Positions 1 to 12,739 of a stretch of 64,000 nucleotides of DNA are shown one piece after another. The stretch is taken from assembly GCF_052857255.1 (NCBI RefSeq), contig NC_135507.1, forward strand, positions 79,218,850-79,282,849. The letters run 5' to 3'. This stretch comes from Amblyomma americanum. Its lineage: Eukaryota; Arthropoda; Arachnida; Ixodida; Ixodidae. A program made the translations under genes and the position numbers. How positions within the stretch are numbered: position 1 is the stretch's first letter; each line of letters opens with the position of its first letter. A model generated the notes under the pieces. It saw only the letters and a program-made list of their open reading frames with translations. It made no database searches and was not told the DNA's origin.

Positions 1-200
1 ATACAAGACAACATAAAAGCGGTTTTTCCCGTCAACGGACCCCCTTCCCACCCGAGGCGTCGGTCCATTCTCACCACCCTGCTTGTGAGACAATGCACGG
101 AGCGGCGCCACAATGCAGAGGCGACTATTCCGGACCCTGGAGCTGTAGGGACAGGACTATCATCTTTCATCTGCCACTGACTCCAGGGATTGTCGCACTA
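1..200 (+). repeat. Dispersed repeat, family R1 (copy 1 of 3)
   Basis: The first 200 bases match, with divergence, the reverse complement of 22,750-22,935; both contain 'cggtttttcc' and then 'ggagcggcgccacaa'. The right half also resembles 31,590-31,700 ('acaatgcag...gggactat...ctatc'). No reading frame is convincing. It looks like part of an interspersed repeat, possibly a non-autonomous DNA element, but its class is unknown. Confidence 0.55.
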
Positions 201-690
201 AGCAGAATCATGAGAATCGGCGTACACCAACTATAGTACACTGCGTTTCCTCCGAACAGGACCCTTAAAGCTGTCGCGATAAAGAGATTGCGAGCTCCTA
301 AGCAACCCTCGGGAAGCCGAGCACGTCAGTCACGCTATTTAGTTTCGGTTTCAACTACTTGAGCGCACCTGGCGACTGAATGAGACCTGATATGGAAAAA
401 AAGAACAAATCGTGGACATGCACGCAGCGTGAAAAGGTAATTTCGGTGGCTGAATTTTCTGAGGCATCGGGGAACGAAGCTGTTTTCTTCCCGCCGGTGC
501 GGGTTCGAGTCGTTCTCGGGGATAAAGTTCTTTCGGCTGCGTACCATTTCCGTGACAACACTACAATGTTCCAGTTGGCTTTCCGTAGCCTACTGGTGGA
601 ACAATTGGCGCTGACGTCTGAATTACCTCGACTATCGTATATATATCAAATTGACTGCCGAACCATGAGCCATGATTGAGGCAGTACAAA
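201..690. other. Unassigned sequence left of the duplication
   Basis: No gene or repeat was recognised. The polo-box exons of the kinase in copy 1 would lie beyond exon 5 on the minus strand, toward or past the window start, and none is seen here. A short internal repeat ('accatgagccatgattga' then 'aaccatgattgaagca') lies at 661-712, close to where similarity to copy 2 begins. Confidence 0.4.
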
Positions 691-755
691 AAACGAACCA
701 TGATTGAAGCAGCACAGCACACAGCACACGGACAGAGATGCAAGATGAAGCTTAC

Positions 756-955
756 GTTTCGTCACGAACTCGTGGTGCATGATGGCCTCGATGCTCGGCC
801 GCCTAGCGGGCTCCGGTTGGGGAATCCATCGGATGAAGGCGCTCGCTTCGGGGGAGACAGTCGAGGGGATCTCGAATTCGTTCCTCAAGACTCTGGCCAT
901 GGTCGTCGCTCTAGACGGCGAACTGAAAGGGGGACGTCCCACCAGGAGCTTGTAC
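756..955 (-). pseudogene. Polo-like kinase copy 1, exon 5 (kinase C-lobe)
   Basis: Acceptor 'ccgcag|GTACAAG' and donor 'GAAAC|gtaagc'. The 200-bp exon completes the split ATG codon from exon 4 and encodes YKLLVGRPPF, then FEIPSTVSPEASAFIRW and RPSIEAIMHHEF, which is the end of a polo-type kinase C-lobe. Length and phase are identical to copy 2. The frame is open. The next exon (linker or polo boxes) was not found. Confidence 0.88.
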
Positions 956-1322
956 CTGCGGAAAATAGCTTGCGGCCTGTCAGTGTCCCCACACTCTGCT
1001 GCGGCCAATATCACAACACGACACAGCTTGAAGGAGTGCGGGCACAGCCATGCTACGACTCCCCTACCGGCCAAGAGCCACGAAATGGTAACATATGTGC
1101 GGCCAAACGACGCTCGATATGCACGTAAGTGCCAGGTTTTGAACGTCAAGTTGATGATCTGATAATTTTAACATGAAGAGGAAGCTTATAACAATTTTAT
1201 TGATAATATTTTCTCTTTAGCAATCGTTATTTCCTTCCTGGAAGATACGTATACGCGGATCCGTACCTTATAATCATGTCAACACGTTTTCAACCGTACT
1301 TTCTCGACAAATGATTTAACGC

Positions 1323-1900
1323 CACTTGCCGTCTGGCGGCCGGTGTCTGCGAATCCCAACATAACAGGCGTGTCAGCGCAAGGACTTTGCAGATGACTGC
1401 CGGCCAAGTTTGTGGCAATGAGAGTTGCAAACAATAGTTTGGGCTAGTGACGTAACCTGTTAGTTGTGAAAAACAGCCTAAACTGGATAAGATACGAAAG
1501 AAGGATGAAGCGCATCTGACGTGTTTTTAAATCTTTGTCTCGTCCAGTCTGCGCTGCTTTACGCCACTAGGATAATGAGCGCCCAATTTACTGATTCCTA
1601 GGTTTTCTCGCAACCGAAAATTGAAGCACTACGAAGGTTGAAAAACATAAAAAAGTAAGGGACTTGATATCTATCACATATATACGCAAGTGCTTTGTCC
1701 CGATAAACGTGCGCATGCCAACATACTGGAATGAACAAGATCAAATCAACTCTGCGGGATACTTGACTAGTAGTAATACAGAAAATTTTGGCGCCTGTAC
1801 TTTGCTATAACTAAATCAACCATTTGCCATTTGTATATAGCGCCTAGTTCATTCGTAAAATTTGACACGACATAACCCGACTAGAGCACAGCTACGAAGT
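1323..1900. repeat. Copy 1-specific insertion in kinase intron 4
   Basis: Sequence from about 'gatttaacgccacttgcc' to 'cgaagtttgaacacaacc' has no counterpart in copy 2, where 'cgaatgattaaac' runs almost directly into 'ccctcaactctggcccg'. No coding frame or clear terminal repeats are seen. It may be a non-autonomous element inserted after the duplication, or a deletion in copy 2. Confidence 0.5.
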
Positions 1901-2025
1901 TTGAACACAACCCGTCACCACAGCCAACTCCGTCTCGATTTGCTTGGCACGTTTGGAATAATAATGCCACGACCACAATTTCTTTCCTCGTTATTGTCAC
2001 CACAATGCAAGAGAGGCAAGAATTT

Positions 2026-2656
2026 TATCATCATCATCATCAACATTACTACACCCACTGCAGGCCAAAGGCCTCTCCCATGTCTCTCTAATTAACCCTG
2101 TCCTTTGCCAGTTGCATCTACTCTTTGACTGCAAACTTCTTAATCTCATCCGCCCACATAACCTTCTGCCCCCGTTACCTTTAAGGACGAGCGGTTATTT
2201 TGTATTCGCATTACATGCCCTGCCCAAGCCCATTTCTTTCTCTTCGTTTTGACTAGGATGCCATTAACCCGCGTTTGTTCCCTCACCCACTCTGCCCGCT
2301 TCCGGTCTCTTAACGTTACACCTATCATTTTTCTTTCCATGGCTCGCTGTGTTGTCCTTAACTTAAGCTGAACTCTTTTCGTTAGCCTCCACGTTTCTTC
2401 CCCGTAGGTGGATACCGGTAAGTTCTTTTGAGGGAAATTGGTAAACTGCCACTCATGATCTGCGAGAACTAGCCATATGCCCTCCACGCCATTCTTATCC
2501 TTCTAGTTATCTCCCTCTCATGATCCGGATAAGCTGTCACTACCTGCCCTAAGTAGACGTATTCCGTCACAACTTTCAGGCTCTCGCTGCTAATTGTGAA
2601 CCGTTGTACCCTTGCTAGACTGTTGAACATTACCTTGGTTAACATGCAGAAAAGCA
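2026..2656 (-). mobile_element. RTE-like LINE 3' end in kinase intron 4
   Basis: The minus strand encodes pieces of a reverse transcriptase C-terminus: VTEYVYLGQVVT, then in another frame YGEETWRLTKR, LRTTQRAMERKMIG, KKWAWAGHVMRI. The 3' end on the minus strand is a TGATGATG-type microsatellite tail ('atcatcatcatcatcaac' on plus). Imperfect target duplications 'aggcaagaattt' (2014-2025) and 'aggcaaggattt' (2657-2668) flank it. Copy 2 lacks it, so it probably inserted after the duplication. It is broken by frameshifts and 5'-truncated. The RTE clade call is inference from the motif style and microsatellite tail. Confidence 0.78.
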
Positions 2657-2821
2657 AGGCAAGGATTTGCCAGTCTTTATATTCACATTTCTGAATTTAA
2701 ACGCCCCGTCTTATACATTTACGCACGGATGCACCTGTACGATGTCAGTCGAGCTGCCTTCGTAAGCATTAACTTGTAAACAGTTGCAAACAGTTCTGCG
2801 CAATCATCGCGTGAGACTCAC

Positions 2822-3135
2822 ATGATGCACCCAACGGCCCAGATGTCCGCTGAGTAGCTGTAGCCCTTCTGGGTAAGCATCTCGGGGGCCATGTAGTTGG
2901 TGGTGCCGCAGAGGGACCTCTTGAGTTGCCCCTCGTAGTGGACGCGGGTGCCAAGTCCAAAGTCGGCCATCTTGAGTTGAGAGCCTGTGGTGAGGAGCAG
3001 GTTTCCGAGCTTCAGGTCTCGGTGGATTACGTGCTGCTGCACCAGGTACTCGCAGGCGCGGAGCAGCTGGCGCATTAAGTACCGCACCTCGAATTCCGAC
3101 AGGATCCTGCGCCACCGGCGCACCTCCTCCAGAGA
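2822..3135 (-). pseudogene. Polo-like kinase copy 1, exon 4 (catalytic core)
   Basis: Acceptor 'cccgcag|TCTCTGG' and donor 'ATCAT|gtgagt'. The 314-bp exon encodes SLEEVRRW, then CEYLVQQHVIHRDLKLGN, MADFGLGTRVHYEG, CGTTNYMAPEMLTQKGYSY and ADIWAVGCIM. Catalytic Asp (HRD), metal-binding Asp (DFG) and the APE motif are all present, and the activation segment is short as in polo kinases. The frame is open throughout. Length equals that of copy 2. Confidence 0.92.
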
Positions 3136-3612
3136 CTGCGGGGAAAAAACGCGCTAATGAAGAATGGGAAAGAACTTTGAAGGTCAGACACGCTTATGAA
3201 CATGACAACGAAAATCGTAAGTCTCCAGGTTTTAGACTGGGGCATGACGACTCTAGCACACTTGTTCAAATCCCCCGAGTCTGGAGAAAGCTTGATTGAA
3301 GTAATTGCTTTTCTTTGTACAAAATACAGTGCCCACACCGCAATATTAAATGTCAGTTATCGAAACCACGTAGGCAGCTTTCATTTCTTGGCTGCGTCCT
3401 AAATTATGATTCAAGAGCACAATGTGGCCTTTGTCGCAAAAATTACCGGAACAAATAAACAACCAAATACATATTCCAGCCACCTAATTTCAGTCATAGA
3501 AGCAGTTTGGAGCACTGAAAACCTTAAATATCCTCTCATCGGGCCTTCAAAACTAAATAAGCGAAATACCGTCAGTTGCTTAAGAGAGAAAACGCCTCTT
3601 ACGCAAAAGTCT

Positions 3613-3792
3613 CCGCGGCGGTCACATTTCTATGGAGGTGCCAATGCAAGAGGCTCGTGTATTGTGCGAAGTCAGTGAACGTTAAAGAACCCATGGTGGC
3701 CTTAATTATTCAAAAATTATTCCACTACAGCGTCTCTCGCAGCCTCAGTTGTTTTGGGACGTTAAGCACCATTAAAAGAAATGAAAACGAAC
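3613..3792 (+). mobile_element. tRNA-derived SINE, long-body type (degraded)
   Basis: Lies in kinase intron 3. The body shows 'tctatggaggtgccaatgca', 'cgtgtattgtgcgaagtcag', 'cgttaaagaaccc', and the 3' end 'cctcagttgttttgggacgt' followed by 'taaaagaaatgaaaac'. Copy 2 keeps only the distal part (about 35,925-36,020), so the insertion predates the duplication and copy 2 lost part of it. Confidence 0.7.
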
Positions 3793-3871
3793 ATTGATGA
3801 CATTATCCACATTTTCTAATCAACGCAAGGAAAATAAATGGAAATATATACCACCGAAAGAAGGAATGTTA

Positions 3872-5273
<1,402 letters not shown>

Positions 5274-5381
5274 ATATTGCCGGTTGACGTCCGATTGAAG
5301 ATGACTCTTGGAAACGATTTTGCCTGCGTATACCACGTTCGCCTTTTTGTCCACAAACTCGTAGCAGCGCGCATTTCCTCC
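5274..5381 (-). pseudogene. Polo-like kinase copy 1, exon 2 (VAIK lysine)
   Basis: Acceptor 'ttttcag|GGAGGA' and donor 'CAATAT|gtgagt'. The 108-bp exon encodes 36 residues starting GGNARCYEFVDKKANVVYAG, then KIVSKSHLQSDVNRQY. The first glycine completes the GKGG loop from exon 1, and the lysine of AGKI is the ATP-anchoring lysine. The frame is open here, unlike copy 2. Confidence 0.88.
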
Positions 5382-5926
5382 CTGAAAAAGTAATGCCAGC
5401 CATGTTGCATGGACATCCAAATGAGGGGCGAATGCTGTCGCACTGTGTGACTGAAACACTCAAACAGTGGATCCCTTCACTCGAGGGCGAAATCGGCTTA
5501 TTGCCTAAGTGCTAAAAATAGAGCACAGCATCAAATTCAAGACATCTGGGACGAATACATGCAGGTATGTTCCAAAGGTATGATTCAGTTCACAAAGCAC
5601 AGCAGACAGGAATATGGAGGCAGTCCTTACAAATTCGCAGGAAAAGTGCAAGAATTTTGTGCTTTAGCGCAATTATCCAGTAGTCGTTCGCAATAGGCTT
5701 TGTGAGGTATTAAGATGCCTTTTATTGGCACAGTAAGGCATCTGTAGTAGGGGACGTCAGTAAACGGGATAATCGCATTAACTAATAAAGTAAGTAATAT
5801 GACTTTCAAATGACAACTTTTCACAAAAACACCTTATCAGTAACCGAATTCCCCCGGTTTTGCACAATCGTAGTCGTCCGGTCGACATGACGTGCTACCA
5901 TGCGTCCGCCCCCCAAACGAGAAACT

Positions 5927-6215
5927 CGCCATGCTGGCTCTTTAGTTATAGCTCCCTGCTCCTGAGCCGGGGTACGCGGGTTCGAGTCCGCCTGCGGCAG
6001 CCGCGTTTCAATCGATGCGAAACGCAAACGTGTGCTGATCGACGTCAGTGCCCGTTAAAGATCCCCACGTGGATGAAATCATTATTTTGGTGGTGAAAAT
6101 TTCCGAAGCACTCGCATATGGCACCTCTATCTTTTCCTTCCTTCACTCCTGCCTTCCATCATTGCGCCTTTGAGGTGTCCACCGAGATGCCAGGGCAATC
6201 TTCCTCGTTTGGGAC
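5927..6215 (+). mobile_element. tRNA-derived SINE (Ruka-like), old copy
   Basis: The head has an A-box-like 'tggctctttagttata' and B box 'gggttcgagtccg', followed by 'cgtcagtgcccgttaaagat'. The same insertion is at 38,165-38,312 in copy 2, so it predates the duplication. In copy 2 the body after 'cagattcc' is deleted. Confidence 0.75.
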
Positions 6216-6594
6216 AACCGATCTTAACAATCGAGGAGGGAGGAAGGCCGAGTAGAGAGTAAAGGCGCCTGGGTGCGCACACAACAGCCCTTAAGAGGCG
6301 GCTCTCCACTCCACTGTTTTGTTGTGTTCCTGTATAGGCGATTTAGAGACACTAAACTGAAGTACAACTCGAGGAAGAAGCAGCGTATTTCCCTCACAGG
6401 AGTTGCTCCAGCGGCGAACACAACACCACTTCGCCCTCTTTCCCGCAACATGTACACCCCAGGCAGGATTATATATAGGTTGGCCACTTGTGCAGAACGA
6501 CTTTCGGCCTTCGCCTGAAGGAACTGTTAACCCTCTGTTGAGAATCCTTGACCCCTTTGAGTTTAAGAATAGCAAGATTCATAATAAGGCGAAT

Positions 6595-6725
6595 AGATCC
6601 TCTAACCAATACGGGTCCCAAATGGTCGAAATTATTCCGGTGCTGTACACTAAAGCACCTCTATCTTCTTTTACTCCCTTGCCTCACGGCGGTGTTCAGG
6701 TGAACCGGTCTCTTAGTAGAAAACG
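6595..6725 (+). mobile_element. SINE body fragment
   Basis: 'aaatggtcgaaattattccg', 'ctgtacactaaagcacc' and 'ggcggtgttcaggtgaacc' correspond to the body of the full SINE at 39,948 ('ggtggtcgaaattattccgg...cggttcaggtgtcc'). No head or tail is visible. A counterpart is at 38,405-38,520. Confidence 0.7.
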
Positions 6726-7099
6726 CTGCTTTGCATAAAGATGCCTTTTCCAACTCTTTGATGATGATTTGATTTAAGAGTCGCACTAACGAATTCCGTT
6801 GATTAAAGCCGCCCGTAGTCAGGACTCCCACCAAGAAAGCCACCGTATTCTGACCACTACTAGAGCCGTCTTCGCCAAAAGGAATCAAACAACGAGATTT
6901 TATTCTCAGCTGTAAAGTGGAGACGTAACGGTACCGCCCATGTCTAAAACGTCTCGAAAGGTAAGCCTAAGGGCTGCACGACAGGGGTGTTTGACCTCAC
7001 GCAGTACACAATTTTTAAAAATATGCTTCTTGAGCTAGAGGACCGCTTTTACAGGCACAACACTGTAAGCGCTCTGAAAACTAAACATTTTTTCAGATT

Positions 7100-7270
7100 T
7101 GCCTGTGTGGTGGGGTTTGAAAAATTATAATAAACTGCACATCTCCAAAAAAATTTTAATTTTAACCCAACGTTTCGGGGCCGACTCGGCTCCTTCATCA
7201 CGGGTGGCTGAGGGCAGTAGCTAGCGTCTTTAATTGGGCTCACCAGTGGCAGTGTCCTTGGGAAATACAT
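7100..7270 (-). repeat. Module H, copy A (hammerhead-like core)
   Basis: Read on the minus strand: 'aaagacgctagctactgccc', 'TGATGAAGGAGCCGAGTCGG', 'cgaaacgttgggttaaaatt', then a 'gtgcagtttattataa' tail. The same module occurs at 38,890-39,065, 10,830-11,060, 44,370-44,545, 45,455-45,640 and 45,895-46,095. A TGATGA box, a GC-rich hairpin and a GAAAC box resemble a hammerhead ribozyme core, but this copy lacks the C before TGATGA. Confidence 0.6.
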
Positions 7271-7279
7271 GGGAAATTT

Positions 7280-8090
7280 CAGAAGCTCTAGCGTATCTTA
7301 AAATGGCTCGATTTTCATGAGGTCTGTGGCAGCGTTTTGTTCTTTAGTGGATAGAGCAACTGTGGCGGACAGATATTATTTTTTAAGTTTATTTTTTTTA
7401 CAAATCAGAGGTAAATATTAATAAATATTGCACCTGTAGATGTGTCGTTCTTTCATGTCATCTCGAGAAAAAACTAAACCAGATGTCACAATTTCGTTCA
7501 CAACATTTCCTGCCTTTTTCTTTCTTGATTGTCAAGCCGAATTTTCAACCATACCGGCAGTAGTGTTTGCGTTTTACAGGCTTTTTAAGTTGTGTATGTA
7601 TTTTCTGCGCATAAATGAAATTCTCGCCAAATTTAACAATGAACGTGGCTCCATCCGGAGTTAGAATATTTTGTCGCTACTACACTCTACCACTAACCCT
7701 TTGGTTGTTTGTGTTCATGCGCGCAGGTTTTTACTGTGAACTTGGACGCACTTGAGCTCTTTCTTTCCATTTTCTTGTTAGGGCTGCATTCGGAAAGGAT
7801 TTCTGTTTTTCTTTTTCGCTAGAGCTTGTAAAGAAACGCAGTGGGATTAAAGGCCACACCCAAAAGCGCCCCCCTATCTTCTCCCAGCAGCCACACAATA
7901 AGGCATTGTTAGCGCCAAAACACAGGAAGGGGGCTCCTTATTCAGGACAGTGTGGGAGAACAGCATTGTTACTCTCCCAGGGCAGGGGCACAGTAACCCA
8001 GGTGGCGACATAAGTCAAGATTGCTGCTGGAAATATTCCTCATAGGAGGCCATAGAGCCTATAGCGGTGCTTACATGAACCCAACACGGC
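7280..8090. other. Unassigned intron 1 sequence
   Basis: Aligns with 39,070-39,900 in copy 2. A 74-residue open frame at 7440 is interrupted in copy 2 and shows no family motif. Nothing else was recognised. Confidence 0.4.
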
Positions 8091-8134
8091 CTGGTTGTTT
8101 GGTTATCGGGCCGAAAACCGGAACTGGGTTCATG

Positions 8135-8267
<133 letters not shown>

Positions 8268-9869
8268 TATATGTGAACGCGCGCCGATTCGAGAGTGGAC
8301 GCGTACAGTCCAGACAACTCCGAAAGAAGGGGCACGTTGACTCAACTCGACCCTTACCCGATGTGATTGTAAACGCAGTCGAGTCGAAAAGTAGGGTTAG
8401 TGGGGGGGGGGGGGGGCAGATGAATGCGAGCTTGCTTTTCATGTGCACCGCCGCGCCCCGGATACTACGATGGCGTCCCTCAATCTTGGAGGCTGCTACT
8501 GCTTATTCGAAGCTTGGTGTCGCTACAGTTGAACCGGTCTCGAATCACTAAAACCGAATGCATTAAACTCGCACTAGTTGAGTCGGATTGACCATGCTGA
8601 ACCCGACCCCCGAATCGACCCGACGCTCTCGTGTTCATGTAAATAGGGCTAATGGCGCAAACTGTCATGACGTAGCCATTAACCTCTTTTCACAGAGGCG
8701 TTTGCCAATCACCTGAGATTTCAGGCTATATTCGCGGGCAACTATCTATGGCAGTGCAACAGCCCCCATCAAACGGAGAAAGGACCGCCTCCTTCGTTTT
8801 CCTGCTCAGCCTCTGCTGCACTGCAACTGCGACGTCATGAGAACCGGTCAAAGCCAACGTTGGCCTCTGGCTCCAAGCTAGTGAAACCAGAATGTCTCGG
8901 ATCGACATCGAAACATCGGTTTTCTAATGAATCTTTAGTCGAGTGTCGGTCTTTTCGCTCTAATTCTCCTCCCGACCATGCATATCTCAGCCCAAAGGTT
9001 CACGTTAACAGATCAGGTACTGTCGACTGTAAGCGTCGGTACACCTTGTCTGCAGAAAGGAGCTCACGGGTTTCCGAGCCCCCTACTCAGAATAGCCATC
9101 CCCGTAGTGTAAATAACGGGATGTCAACCGTTCATGGCGTGGCTGGCAAAATCATCCAGTTTTGCTTCTGACCCGGTTTCGCATGTGTCAAGCTTTCCCC
9201 AACCATCTTTCTTCTCCCAATTAGAGACGCCTCGATATGCGCCACACCTAGTCGCACCTCCTGCACTGCGCTTCCAAAAGTCGCAGATTTCATTCATGGA
9301 AACGCTCGGAAGGGGCGCCATATAAATACATATATAAAATATATAATACATAAAATTACAAAATATAATGAAAACAAAGAAAAGCAGGGCGCATAATGAG
9401 ACTTTCCCAGAAACCATAGTAGGTATGGAATTTTCGATTTCAAACCCGTGACGTCATGAGAAATAAAGTGTGCTGCCGTTTTCATGTAGAGAAAGAGCAC
9501 ACGCGTTTGGCGTGGTCGGCGCCCATGTTTTCTTCTATAAAATTCCTATTTTTATTATTTTTAAAAATATGCCACTAATAGCAACTTTGTCCAGAGCAGT
9601 TGGAAGTCACTTGTGCAATGTCGAAATTTGCGTTCAAAGTCACCAAGAATAGCAACACGACGATCGCAGTGGCTTTGAAAATCACACATCTCACCCTTTT
9701 ACCAAACTTTAATTTTTTCCGCTCTGAAATTATAAGCAGTGAAGGAGAGACATTGAAACGAAGTATTTAAGCAGTAATTTATTTACTGAAGTGAGTATCG
9801 TCCATAAAGAAACTGAATTAGGAGACGCCGATGGCAACAAACGTGCTCGTTGGTCATCGCAGGGGGACC

Positions 9870-10180
9870 CTCAAAATAACGCGCTAAAATCAACTACAAC
9901 AGTCCAGGATAATGTCGAAATAGTTTCGCCTGGCTTGAATCCTTCCAGATAACGATGATAACGGTTTTGAACTCGAACAAACGAATAGTACAACAGTTTC
10001 GCGACATTACTTCTCTCAAAAAAGCATCGGCCGGATGCTTGAACGAAAATTCGTCGTCGAATCAGCGTCCACACTCGTACACGGTCACCAGGCTTGCATA
10101 GCGTGTGGCGACGGAGGAATACGCGGTATACGGAATAGCCAGCCGAAGTGGAGGTGTTCCCAAGTTGTGTCAAAAGATGA
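9870..10180 (-). mobile_element. Ty3/gypsy remnant: integrase end and LTR start
   Basis: The minus strand reads 'SAGYSVYRVFLRRHTLCKPG' then DRVRVWTLIRRR, the conserved C-terminal strand of a gypsy integrase (compare VWTPVRRRGVSEKL at 57,560). It is followed by a purine tract 'ttgagagaagtaa' and TGTCGCGAAAC, a plausible LTR start near 10,006. The same remnant in copy 2 (42,570-43,035) proves it is older than the duplication. The middle of the integrase tail is deleted here. Confidence 0.7.
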
Positions 10181-10609
10181 CTCACACTTATCTGTTCTGG
10201 CTAGGCGAAACCAACACTGGTTCTAACTACAGGCTGTATACAGCACCCCACTATTGTGTATGAATTTTCGCAGAAAAGATGCCAGCCAGCTTAGGGCCAC
10301 CTAAACCGGACGACGTTCTTTTCCTTGTGGCAACTCAGTGGTGGGTTACTGGATAAACGTCCATTTTCTGACCACCACCCCTTGAGAGGGGTTATTTAGT
10401 TGCGCTTCTGTCTACCAGCTTTGCCAGGATATATACAGAAAGTTGTCGGCCCAACTTTTTGTTCGCGGAAAAACTAACACTTTCGTGTAGCGGTAGAATT
10501 TACACACTTGGAGAGGAAGTAGAAGTTCCCTCTGTTTTGGGGTACTTAAGCGCTGCCATCTATCGACAGAAAAAGTTCTAATCTAATTTGCCTCGTAGCT
10601 GGTGAGCCC

Positions 10610-11060
10610 TCTTAAGCGAAAGGCGTGGGAGAAGGGGAGGAAGGGGGGGAGGGGGCTAAGGCCGTTAGTCAAGTCGCACAGGTTTGCTTTTGTGTGGTCG
10701 TTGTGTTTCGGTGTTGACCACCCCGAACAACATTAATCGCACAAAAGGAATCCTGCCCCAGTACATGCGCAGGGACTTCCCTCTTCAACTCAACGAAAAA
10801 AAGTCGCCATTGACCTCCTCCCCACGTTGCGACGTGACTAACAGCCTTAACCCCCCCCCCCCCCCCCTCGCCTTTCTCATCAAAGATTTCGTTCCTTTGA
10901 CTTCTTCTTCCCCTCAATACCTAAAGACGCTAGTTACTGTCCTCCGTAACCCCTGATGAAGGAGCCGAGTCGGCGTCGAAACGTTGGTTGAAAATTAATT
11001 TGTTTTTTCGTTGAATGTGCAATTTATTATAAGTAAGCAGTCTACTACGCTCGAATACTG
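10610..11060 (+). repeat. Module H, copy C, with inverted flank
   Basis: 'aaagacgctagttactgtcc', CTGATGA at 10,953, 'aggagccgagtcggcgtc', 'gaaacgttgg', 'gtgcaatttattataa'. The purine-rich stretch 10,612-10,675 is roughly the inverse of 10,828-10,878 (ending in a C-run and 'cgcctttc'), so the module sits in a foldback-like arrangement. The counterpart in copy 2 is split by a 1.9-kb insertion. Confidence 0.65.
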
Positions 11061-11061
11061 C

Positions 11062-11870
11062 AAAGAAGTCCCAACCAGCAGTCTGGTTAACTAATTATGA
11101 ATGGTTAACTTTTTATTTAATATCGCAAAGCTCTGAGGTCATCGAGAGGAGTGTAGCCCTCCATAACTAGTACCTGTATCAGTTCTTAAAATTGCTCAAA
11201 TGCCGTTACCGTCGGCGCTGTGGCCGAAAAAATTTAGGCTATTTCAATGAGTTACGTGCAGTGGAGAGGTTGCTTTTCCTGCAATCTTCTCGAAAACATA
11301 CGTGTTTGGGCAGGATGTAACCAGAACACGTTCGGCCAGAGCGCAGAAGGTCACCGCGTTATCGAAATTCCAAAACTCATATAGATAATGGCAAGGGTGG
11401 GCTACATGCCTCTCAATAATTACAGAACCTAACAGCAGTAGTTAAAACGTACATACTATTGAGTTTTGGTCAACCAGCCTTCTAGTTCACATCTCTTAGA
11501 TCTATTCTGGAGTACTACACCGCACACAATTCTACACCGAAAAAAGCGCCTTTGTAACACAAGACGCCTACCTTAAAAATTGAATGAAGTCTTAAGTGAA
11601 ACACAATGTATATAGAGCTTATGGAGAGCCATTCTTGCTGCTCTACACTGCTGACTTCATTGGCATGGTTACGTTTGCCAAAAGCTGTACATTAACCACT
11701 CGCGCAGCATATGAGCACTCAAAACATATTTGCGTTTTTCCCGACGCACAAAGCGACAGCAGCAATTAATATTCTAGCTTCTTTCACGGGGTGTTGTTAT
11801 AATTACACTATACTAAAATGGTACCAGAACGTTCTGCGGTGTGGAAGGTACCGGGCCCATTGTCATAAGG
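11062..11870. other. Unassigned intron 1 sequence
   Basis: Aligned with 46,100-46,920 in copy 2, with no conserved open frame. It immediately precedes, on plus coordinates, the donor of exon 1. Confidence 0.4.
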
Positions 11871-11878
11871 CGACATAC

Positions 11879-11958
11879 CTTGCCGAGGGTGTATTCCGTC
11901 TGGGAATTCGTGTCGATAACGACGCCGGGGAAACGTCGCTGGTCTGCGCAGAAGCCAT
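11879..11958 (-). pseudogene. Polo-like kinase copy 1, exon 1 (frameshifted)
   Basis: The ATG at 11,958 and donor 'GGCAAG|gtatgtc' match copy 2, but the exon is 80 bp rather than 93 bp. A single base is missing at 'gacGTTTCCCCGGCG' (copy 2 has GACGAATTCCCCCACG), and 12 bases encoding RGKF are missing before CTCGGCAAG. From the ATG the frame becomes SPASLSTRIPRRNT. The correct frame, VVIDTNSQTEYT-LGK, is readable only downstream of the lesion. Confidence 0.85.
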
Positions 11959-12739
11959 CACGAAGAAGAGAAAACGCGACCTCGATTCCACGCTTTCCAC
12001 TGCTGCAAAGCACACTTCAACACAGGCACCAGCGACTGAGCTCGACACTGGCGTTTCTGACCGCTGCGGGACGGTTTTGGAGAGGTAGCACCACGTGCAC
12101 GAAAAAAAGCCACGCTATTGTTTGGCGCCACTCGACACCGAGATCCAGGCAGTGGCCGCAGCTAGTCGGGTGTGACCCTCCTATTGTAGGCGCCATATTG
12201 TAGTCTATTGTAGGCGCCCCAGAAATCCCTTCCCTTAACTTCCTTCGGGAATAGTCCTTCCGGAACCCTCAGGTCACCCAGCATGCTGGGCATTTCCGGG
12301 GAATATAGCTTTTTTCGGTGATCTTACCACACCTTCACTAGAACCTGTTCCAGCAGCAAAGGCTGACTCCTCACTTGGTTGGTGATAAGCTAGAATGGGC
12401 ACTGTGAACAGCCCGTACTATCTCCGCCAGTATCAGGCTTCCTCCTAGTCATGAATTACGCTTCCCTGCTGTGGAGTTACAACAGAAAATCGCGTGCCCG
12501 AATATCAGTTCATCGTTTTCCAGGCAGGAGTAGGCGTTTGCAGATGACGAAATTTATTCATTATTAATTTCGCTTGAGTAAGCTTGTTCATAGATTACGT
12601 TCTTCCGTCGTATGTGCTTCGTCCTTTGTCTTATTACGCAAGGACGTAGTTTTCAAAGTTAGTATGACCAGGTGTTTTCGTGCGGTATCTGAGCCTTTAC
12701 ATATTCTAGAAATTTTTCTATTAGAAACAATCACGTAGT

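Noticed and set aside
646..1149. A single 167-residue protein spanning 646-1149
   Set aside because: Only 756-955 is exon; the rest of the frame runs into introns on both sides, as the splice sites and copy 2 alignment show.
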